Source: Chloroflexota bacterium | GTDB taxonomy: Bacteria > Chloroflexota > Ktedonobacteria > Ktedonobacterales > Ktedonobacteraceae | Direction of reading: 5' to 3' | Assembly (NCBI GenBank): GCA_027316975.1 | Contig: DAHVFL010000107.1 | Location: forward strand, 1-11,626 | Length of the DNA: 11,626 nucleotides | Shown here: positions 7,901 to 11,626 of the stretch, in pieces | Layout of the letters: each line of letters starts with the position of its first letter | Position numbering within the stretch: position 1 is the stretch's first letter | Position numbers and translations under genes: made by a program | Notes under the pieces: model-generated | The model's input: the letters and a program-made list of their open reading frames with translations, nothing else | What the model was told of the DNA's origin: nothing | Databases searched by the model: none

Positions 7901-8518
7901 CATCCAGAAGTGTTCGATCTCTTCTTACAAGTGTTCGATGCCGGTCGTCTCACCGATGCCCAGGGCCACACCGTGGACGCGCAGCACGCCATCTGGATCA
8001 TGACCTCCAACGTCGGCACCGACATGCTGGGCCACTCGATGCCCAGCGGATTCCGCGCCGGCAAAGGAGCCGTCGAAGATTCGCAGCGCGAGCGCCTCAT
8101 GGAACGCCTGCGCCAGACCTTCCGCCCCGAATTCCTCAATCGTATCGACGAAGTGGTCATCTTCCAACCACTCGACCAGGAGCAGGCGCGTGCCATTACG
8201 CGCTTGCAAATGAACGAACTCGCCGCGCGCCTTCTCGAACAGGGGCTGACACTGAATGCCGACGACAACGCCATCAACCTGCTGTGCAAAGAGGGCTTCA
8301 GCCCGACGCAGGGCGCGCGCCCACTACGCCGTGTCATCGAAAAGCTGCTCACCGTCCCCCTGAGCCTCCGCATCCTGCTCGGCAACATCCCGGAGCAGGC
8401 CAGCGTGCATGTCGGCGCCGACGAGGGCAAGCTGACCATCGATATCCGCGACCCCGCCGCGTTGGCGATTGAAGTCGAGGAAGAAGTAGACAGTGAAATC
8501 AAGGTAGACGCTTTATAG
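4904..8518 (+). CDS. CHAT domain fused to a double-AAA+ Clp unfoldase
   Basis: The 1204-residue protein joins a caspase-like CHAT domain (about 80-370) to a ClpA/ClpC-like unfoldase. CHAT landmarks are IPWELLYD, VLHYAG (His230) and WLSYVLYGDPT near 363. The catalytic positions are degenerate: Pro234 replaces the His of the family's HxxGHG, and Tyr277 replaces the Cys of LSAC. A Clp N-terminal repeat domain covers about 395-545. AAA1 has Walker A GDSGVGKT (625-632), pore loop KYRG (669-672), Walker B IDE (696-697) and arginine-finger-type RR (749-750). An acidic linker (823-845) takes the place of the middle domain. AAA2 has Walker A GPTGVGKT (922-929), pore loop GYIG (969-972), Walker B DE (994-995), Arg1080 and sensor-2 GARPLRR (from 1137). 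The ATPase should thread proteins. SGF (1048-1050) stands where ClpC has its ClpP-docking [LIV]GF. I infer that CHAT is a pseudo-enzyme recognition module; the function is unknown. Confidence 0.9.
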   Translation: MEQLSTLHILRSDADYRFRLESPNGPSSGPLETTTELSAEQQERLRRLLLTASQYIQSGDMKGQARRSGSLDTFISLGRFLFDTLLPSTLQEGLRHLDAPLLLNTNTPDIPWELLYDSKPAPGHFMCQHMSIGRQSSSQRTSSLRPFANERLSVDTALHKSRKPGRRETQGLTTLFLVNPTGECAGAEEEVATLCTTLPESVARIILYRQQANQLEMRMHCTTDMPQVLHYAGPVPVATPNSEAHLALAGNSRLDNTTAAQLFQSLPRRPLIILSYYNGSRTGSLPPYDMEALAASNLMASGASAVLTMRWATNAQRAREFIVLFYQEVAEGVSLGEAMRRARATVAQRHPDDLSWLSYVLYGDPTTILVVNPPGGRDRNLELPLDALEENMMQPMFSSSNALDRRFLQEVLSLGLMEARRMHKDYLGTPHLFIALTKLDGGCTQDALRTLNFSPKQVRDVVRLALGPGKATSETPILPTRRCKEILQTAERNALSAGSTSIDERAIAQAVLGEKDGVTHELLTKMGINPSQLVELILSSNARALLELVPSVSANPAIAPIELPVGISPEGGIKGNSSTLERLGRDLTKQATMKELQPLIGREKEMRLLIQTLMLKDRNNPILIGDSGVGKTTIVMGLAQRIVDGKVPPELRGKRLIELSASSLVAGTKYRGEFEERLLKVLEEAEGSGDIILFIDEMHLLIGTGRATDGSIDAAGILKPALAGGRLRCIGATTPQEYRAIEKDAAMERRLRPIMIEEPSIDEALAILTGMRDLYEQHHHVVISKETLYAAVHLSEQYLPNLRLPDKACSVLDEACSQARVHMAEDENESEQDDMDDSDDGFGEQTVIIPSMIAEVISHRTGIPVRAPGREERDRLLNLEALLKRRVIGQNEAIARVTQAIQVARAGLKPRHRPAGVFIFLGPTGVGKTELARALAAEVFGSDEHLIRVDMSEYMEKHAVSRMIGAPPGYIGHDQEGQLTGKLRRRPHCVVLLDEVEKAHPEVFDLFLQVFDAGRLTDAQGHTVDAQHAIWIMTSNVGTDMLGHSMPSGFRAGKGAVEDSQRERLMERLRQTFRPEFLNRIDEVVIFQPLDQEQARAITRLQMNELAARLLEQGLTLNADDNAINLLCKEGFSPTQGARPLRRVIEKLLTVPLSLRILLGNIPEQASVHVGADEGKLTIDIRDPAALAIEVEEEVDSEIKVDAL

Positions 8519-8574
8519 CAAATAGTTGGCACAATTGAAAATAATCCCGTATATGGAAGAAAGAGGCAAGTTGT

Positions 8575-8721
8575 ATGGCTAAAAACTATCTCTATTATGG
8601 AGATAACCTGGATATCATGCGGCGATACCTCAAGGATGAGCGTCAGGTGAATGTGACTTTTAAGAAGGCTCCGCGGGTAAAAGAGGAGCAGTTAGATATA
8701 TTACAACTGCCAATGGGGTAG
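8575..8721 (+). pseudogene. Internally deleted DNA methyltransferase remnant
   Basis: The 48-codon frame (ATG 8575, TAG 8719-8721) begins MAKNYLYYGDNLDIMRRYLK and ends with VTFKKAPRVKEEQ and a short hydrophobic tail. The first 22 residues look like the start of site-specific N4/N6-adenine or cytosine DNA methyltransferases (YYGDNLDI-x-R-x-Y-x-x-DE, normally followed by the DPPF/Y catalytic block). The last 25 resemble the C-terminal end of the same group. The catalytic DPPY and SAM-binding parts are missing, so it looks like an in-frame internal deletion joining the two ends. A weak ribosome-binding site (AGAGG) and a possible promoter (TTGGCA 8526, TATATG 8550) remain upstream. The assignment is by family resemblance only. 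It could also be a small real gene, but the methylase-like N-terminus makes that less likely. Confidence 0.55.
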
Positions 8722-8767
8722 TTTGCTTCACTATATTGGAAGCAAATACATATGTACCAAAAACAGG

Positions 8768-8796
8768 GAGACAGCGACGGGGGTGGTCGCTGTCTC
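8768..8796. repeat. 11-base-arm hairpin
   Basis: GAGACAGCGAC (8768-8778) is the exact reverse complement of GTCGCTGTCTC (8786-8796), with a 7-base G-rich loop. It follows the methyltransferase remnant by 46 bases. With no T-run it is not a typical terminator. Confidence 0.7.
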
Positions 8797-8874
8797 AGAA
8801 GGGAAGGAGACTGAGAAAATCTCCTCGTCTCCTGGGTCGGCGTGGCTGCGATGATCGAAGTTTGTCTGGAACGC

Positions 8875-8983
8875 GCTCTACAGTCGGTACACCCGGAGTA
8901 ACGCTGCAACAGTACACGCCTGGAGCGACAGCTACAACAGCACACGCCCGGAACGTAACTCTTCAGGTCTACCCTGGAGCGCC
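8875..8983 (+). repeat. Degenerate tandem repeats of 26-28 bases
   Basis: Four units begin at 8875, 8903, 8931 and about 8957. Units 2 and 3 agree at 21 of 26 positions (GCTGCAACAGTACACGCC against GCTACAACAGCACACGCC). In their own frames they read LQQYTPGAT, LQQHTPGT and LQVYPGAP, but unit 3 is out of frame with units 2 and 4 and ends in a stop. This suggests a former coding repeat that has lost its frame. Weaker matches may extend to about 9050. Confidence 0.5.
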
Positions 8984-9293
8984 ATTCAACAGAACAATTG
9001 GCACCCTAACGATCACCGCTCACCACTACAACGAGTATACATCCTCATCCTTTACCCTCCCTTACGCCGCGCTTCAGTCTCACTTTAGCTTTTTACTTGC
9101 CATTTCATTTATTTTTATCTATTTATGACCGTTATACAAGCAAAGCTTACCAGCACAGAGAAGACTCCCAATGTACCTTACATAAGACAACTTCTCTAAT
9201 TTGACACATGATAGGGGGTTCTCTATTTCCACGCGGAACCTCCGTTTCACTCTTGATGGAATAAACACGGCAGTTTGCTATTACAAGAGTGAT

Positions 9294-9512
9294 TTATGTT
9301 GAACGAAAGGAACATTTTTCCCGAATCAGACCCCTGATGACTACAAATTTAGCCTCGGCAAGAGCTTTATCAGCAATATATCCGGTACGACAGACTCTGA
9401 AACTCTTACCGCCAATTTTACAGGCTCGTACCAGATAGCGCCATTTTCTCAAAGAGCGTGTGATCCCGCCAACTGTTAAATCGTAGCAGGGTGAATGGAT
9501 TTGTTTCTTCAT
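9294..9512 (-). CDS. Small hypothetical basic protein
   Basis: A 72-residue product I do not recognise. It starts MKKQIHSPCYDLTVGGITRS and has a basic, strand-like middle (KWRYLVRACKIGGKSFRVCR) and an Ala/Lys-rich helix-like stretch (IADKALAEAKFVVIRGLI). Four cysteines (about 9, 31, 42, 67) are not in a clear metal-binding spacing. The ATG at 9512 has AAGGA 8 bases upstream, which supports real translation, and no other gene overlaps it. A 9-base inverted repeat follows directly after the stop codon. On its other side lies a long palindrome (9543-9621), so it sits isolated between repeats. No function is assigned. Confidence 0.5.
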   Translation of the reverse strand: MKKQIHSPCYDLTVGGITRSLRKWRYLVRACKIGGKSFRVCRTGYIADKALAEAKFVVIRGLIREKCSFRST

Positions 9513-9542
9513 CGTATACGTCCTTCAGAGTGACGTAAAATT

Positions 9543-9621
9543 CAGTAGCGACACCCCTTGCGGGTGTCCCCTACGACTCTTGTGCAGTCGCAGGGAACAC
9601 CCGCAAGGGGTGTCGCTACTG
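9543..9621. repeat. Long inverted repeat, GCGACACCCCTTGCGGGTG family
   Basis: The left arm (9543-9570) and right arm (9593-9621) are reverse complements over about 28 bases with one bulge. Their core is GCGACACCCCTTGCGGGTGT. The loop holds a smaller stem, CGACT (9574-9578) with AGTCG (9586-9590). A partial extra copy of CACCCGCAAGG recurs at 9626-9636. It resembles in style, not in sequence, the palindromes at 4662-4736. It is a dispersed REP-like element between a minus-strand small gene and the TetR promoter. Confidence 0.85.
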
Positions 9622-9661
9622 GTTTCACCCGCAAGGATGCAAAGCTCAAAATTTCCAAACC

Positions 9662-9691
9662 TTGACTCACTCGCCTCCGTAATGCTATCGT
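9662..9691 (+). promoter_or_regulatory. Candidate promoter of the tetR-MMPL operon
   Basis: TTGACT (9662-9667) and TATCGT (9686-9691) are 18 bases apart, and the expected start point near 9698 falls inside the 34-base palindrome. This arrangement would let the TetR protein block its own transcription. Confidence 0.45.
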
Positions 9692-9724
9692 ATGTACTAG
9701 ACCGACTGGTCAGTCTAGTACATA
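9691..9724. promoter_or_regulatory. 34-base palindromic TetR operator
   Basis: Bases 9691-9724 read nearly the same on both strands. The outer 12 bases on each side pair perfectly (TATGTACTAGAC with GTCTAGTACATA), and the centre GACCGACTGGTC adds a second, shorter near-palindrome. Only four of 34 positions break the symmetry. The ACCGACTGGTCAGT core is the kind of site bound by AcrR/TetR-family dimers. It lies 20 bases before the regulator's start codon, so autoregulation and control of the exporter behind it are likely. Confidence 0.75.
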
Positions 9725-9743
9725 AAGGGATGTAGAGCAGAGT

Positions 9744-10346
9744 ATGGCAGCACGCCCGGAATTAAGCGCGGCACGCAAGAACCAGATATTGGACGCCGCT
9801 ATGGTGGTATTCGCCAGGTCGGGTTTTCACGACGCGCGTATGGACGACATTGTGCAGGAGTCGGGCCTGAGCAAAGGAACCCTGTACTGGTATTTCAAAA
9901 GTAAAGAGGAAATCATTACTGCCATTTCGCAACGGCTCTTCGCGACCGATATCAAACAGGTAGAGAGCCTGCTCAAAGCGGAGGGTACTGTCAGCGAGCG
10001 CTTGCAGCAACTCATTCGAGACCGCGCGCAAGGTCTGCGCGAGATGTCCGGCATGGTCGCTATCCTATTTGAGTTCTACGCGGCTGCCCTGCACCAGGAC
10101 GGTGTGCGGCAGTTCATCAAAACGTATTTTCAGAACTTTCATGAATTGCTGGTCGCGCTGATCCAGCAAGGAATAGAGCGGGGAGAACTTCGACCCGTTG
10201 ATGTGCAGGCGGCGGCGACAGCCCTGGACGCTGTATTCGAGGGACTGATTGTGCGCTCGCTAATTGACCCTGACGCGGTGCAATGGGCTTCTCTGGGGGA
10301 AGCCGCCATACGTTTAACGTTGGATGGTTTGAAGCATCGCCAGTGA
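9744..10346 (+). CDS. TetR/AcrR-family transcriptional repressor
   Basis: A 200-residue one-component repressor. The N-terminal TetR HTH domain (about 10-58) runs from KNQILDAAMVVFARSGFHDA through MDDIVQESGLSKGTLYWYF to KSKEEIITAI, with recognition helix SKGTLYWYF. The rest is an alpha-helical ligand-binding and dimerisation domain, including an aromatic-rich segment (ILFEFYAAALHQDGVRQFI) and the helix ELRPVDVQAAATALDAVFEG. The start codon is preceded only by a weak purine-rich site. It is followed 21 bases later by an MMPL exporter gene, the usual arrangement of a drug- or lipid-responsive repressor and its pump. The 34-base palindrome upstream is the likely operator. The inducer is unknown. 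Confidence 0.93.
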   Translation: MAARPELSAARKNQILDAAMVVFARSGFHDARMDDIVQESGLSKGTLYWYFKSKEEIITAISQRLFATDIKQVESLLKAEGTVSERLQQLIRDRAQGLREMSGMVAILFEFYAAALHQDGVRQFIKTYFQNFHELLVALIQQGIERGELRPVDVQAAATALDAVFEGLIVRSLIDPDAVQWASLGEAAIRLTLDGLKHRQ

Positions 10347-10367
10347 CGCTAAAGGAAATATCGCTCT

Positions 10368-11626
10368 ATGCAACTTCAAGATAGGCCGGAGGAGCACCTT
10401 GCCTCTGACGCGCCCGCGGCTGTGCGTGCGCTCGAAACTCATGGATTGTATCGCCTGGGACTGGCTTATGGACGCCAGGTTTTCCGTTTGCGCTGGTTCA
10501 TCATCGCCTTCTGGGTGATCGTGCTTGGCGCAAGCATTCCATTCACCATCAAAATTGGCGACGCGCTGAACGGCGGCGGCTATTCCTACAACGGCAGCGA
10601 GTCATCGCGTGTCGATAGCATCATCTCCACAAAGTTGCCCCGGCCAGCATCGCAATTGTTGGTGATATTTCAATCTGACCACACCGCCGCCAGCGACCCG
10701 GCGTACCAGCAAGAAGTAAACAATTTCATGAGCCGCGCGCGTACCTACCAGTACACAACCGGGGTGAGCTCGAGCAGCGCCGGGCTTGACGGGCGCACCA
10801 CCTATGTCACCGTCAACCTGAGCATATTTCCCGGCGGCGATCAGTTGAGCGCATTTCACAAGCTCGTGCCATCGGGCAGCGCGGCCAGCCCCGCGCGCGC
10901 CTACGTGACTGGCGATCCCGCCGTTGAAAACGAATTTACCAATCTCAGCACATCAGACGTTGAACGCGCCGAACTTACGGCACTGCCCATCGCGCTGCTC
11001 GTCCTGCTCATGATCTTCGGTACGCTGGTCGCCGCCTCCATGCCCCTGCTTTTAGCAATGGTAGCGGTGCCTGTATCGCTGGCGATCATCTATGGCATCG
11101 GCCTGCGCATCTCAATGAGCATCTTCGTCTTGAACGTCGCCACGATTATCGGCCTGGGTATCTCGATTGACTACAGCCTCTTCATGGTGCGCCGTTTCCG
11201 CGACGAGTTAGCCGCCGGGCGCAGCGTGACCGAGGCGGTAGGTTGGACTATCGCCACATCGGGCGAGGCTATTCTGTTTAGCGGGTTGATCGTCATGATC
11301 GGTTTCGCCGGACTGCTGCTCATCGGCGTGGGCCTGACCACCTCGCTCGGCATCGGCGGCGCGGCTGTCGTGGCCGTCTCTATGCTGGCCGCGCTCACCC
11401 TGCTGCCCGCGCTGCTCAGCGTGCTTGGTCCGCGCATCAACGCGCTGCGCATCCCGCTCGTCAGCCGCCTGACCGCGCCGCGTCCGCATGTAAGCAGCGA
11501 GAACGGACGCAAAGCGCGCCGCAACTTCTGGCAAAGCGTGGCTGAGGGCGTTATGCGACGCCCATTACTCGTCATCCTGGCAGTCAGCGCCGTACTCATT
11601 GCTATGGGCTGGCCCATCTTCTCCAT
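10368..11626 (+). CDS. MMPL/RND-family transporter, 5' part
   Basis: An inner-membrane proton-driven exporter, cut off by the window end after 419 complete codons; full-length relatives have about 700-1000 residues. After a cytoplasmic N-terminus (about 1-44) come TM1 (WFIIAFWVIVLGASIPFTI, about 45-63) and an extracytoplasmic porter-type domain (about 65-200). A helix bundle follows, beginning ALPIALLVLLMIFGTLVAAS. The MMPL signature GLGISIDYSLFMVRRFRDEL contains Asp268-Tyr269, equivalent to the proton-relay pair of the mycobacterial MmpL3 protein. Further helices include LFSGLIVMIGFAGLLLIGVG and a segment ending TLLPALLSVLG. The ATG at 10368 is preceded by AAAGGAA about 11 bases away. It is co-oriented with the TetR gene and probably its regulated partner. 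The substrate (lipid, drug or siderophore) cannot be told. Confidence 0.93.
   Translation, partial: MQLQDRPEEHLASDAPAAVRALETHGLYRLGLAYGRQVFRLRWFIIAFWVIVLGASIPFTIKIGDALNGGGYSYNGSESSRVDSIISTKLPRPASQLLVIFQSDHTAASDPAYQQEVNNFMSRARTYQYTTGVSSSSAGLDGRTTYVTVNLSIFPGGDQLSAFHKLVPSGSAASPARAYVTGDPAVENEFTNLSTSDVERAELTALPIALLVLLMIFGTLVAASMPLLLAMVAVPVSLAIIYGIGLRISMSIFVLNVATIIGLGISIDYSLFMVRRFRDELAAGRSVTEAVGWTIATSGEAILFSGLIVMIGFAGLLLIGVGLTTSLGIGGAAVVAVSMLAALTLLPALLSVLGPRINALRIPLVSRLTAPRPHVSSENGRKARRNFWQSVAEGVMRRPLLVILAVSAVLIAMGWPIFS

Larger units (their letters stand above)
8722..9293. other. Decayed, repeat-bearing intergenic stretch
   Basis: A plus-strand frame of 130 codons (8736-9128) is open, but its first half is basic low-complexity sequence and its similarity to a known family is nil. 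The repeats described at 8875-8983 spell the same short peptide in different frames, which argues for decay. A hairpin with 11-base arms (8768-8778 against 8786-8796) lies near the left end with no T-run. TTGACA (9201-9206) and TATTTC (9224-9229), 17 bases apart, form a possible plus-strand promoter with no gene downstream. TCACTCTTG (9247-9255) and CAAGAGTGA (9284-9292) form a 9-base inverted repeat directly beyond the stop of the minus-strand small gene. Confidence 0.45.

Noticed and set aside
6178..8532. Several long minus-strand frames opposite the Clp part
   Set aside because: They are shadows of the GC-rich codon pattern on the plus strand, with Ser/Arg-rich translations and no domains.
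8875..9050. Possible CRISPR array
   Set aside because: The repeats are contiguous and diverged, with no unique spacers between conserved repeats.
8736..9128. 130-codon plus-strand frame
   Set aside because: Low-complexity basic start, no family resemblance, a region of frame-shifted repeats, and no ribosome-binding site; better seen as decayed sequence.

Overview
The window looks like chromosomal DNA of a free-living, multi-gene-family bacterium, most probably a member of the Chloroflexota (Ktedonobacteria-like). This is an inference from gene content: a class F sortase beside a DUF4397 surface protein, a YafY-type WYL regulator, an MMPL exporter behind a TetR regulator, and several long REP/MITE-like palindromes in the gaps. 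Coding regions are GC-rich and intergenic regions are AT-rich. Gene density is moderate, and the gaps of 300-600 bases are mostly filled by inverted repeats or decayed sequence.

Left part (1-2330): a non-coding stretch with a 28/29-base inverted repeat, then a minus-strand two-gene operon. It encodes a secreted DUF4397 protein with an SPNTG sorting-signal-like motif, a membrane segment and a basic tail, followed 20 bases later by a class F sortase carrying a lipoprotein signal. Enzyme and probable substrate are therefore made together. An AT-rich promoter region follows.

Middle-left (2330-4420): a 65-residue excisionase/MerR-type DNA-binding protein and a GNAT acetyltransferase, both on the minus strand, and a divergent YafY-type HTH-WYL regulator on the plus strand. 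The GNAT/WYL gap holds nested inverted repeats that could be a shared operator. For the GNAT, WYL and DUF4397 genes, the ribosome-binding sites favour starts shorter than the longest reading frames.

Centre (4420-8520): a dense cluster of palindromes (4430-4736), then a good sigma-70-type promoter, then a 1204-residue protein that is the most unusual item here. It fuses an N-terminal CHAT (caspase-like) domain to a complete ClpA/ClpC-type double-AAA+ unfoldase. Both catalytic positions of the CHAT dyad are replaced (Pro for His, Tyr for Cys), while both ATPase modules keep their motifs. The ClpC/ClpB middle domain is replaced by a short acidic linker.

Right part (8520-11626): a 48-codon internally deleted remnant that resembles the two ends of a DNA methyltransferase, a stretch of decayed 26-28-base repeats, and a small minus-strand hypothetical gene. 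A long palindrome follows, then a TetR-family regulator with a 34-base palindromic operator at its promoter. The regulator is followed, probably in the same transcript, by an MMPL/RND-type exporter that runs off the window end.

The CHAT-Clp fusion beside a broken methyltransferase suggests an accessory or defence-prone location. No second component of a system is visible next to it, so a conflict role is only a hypothesis.
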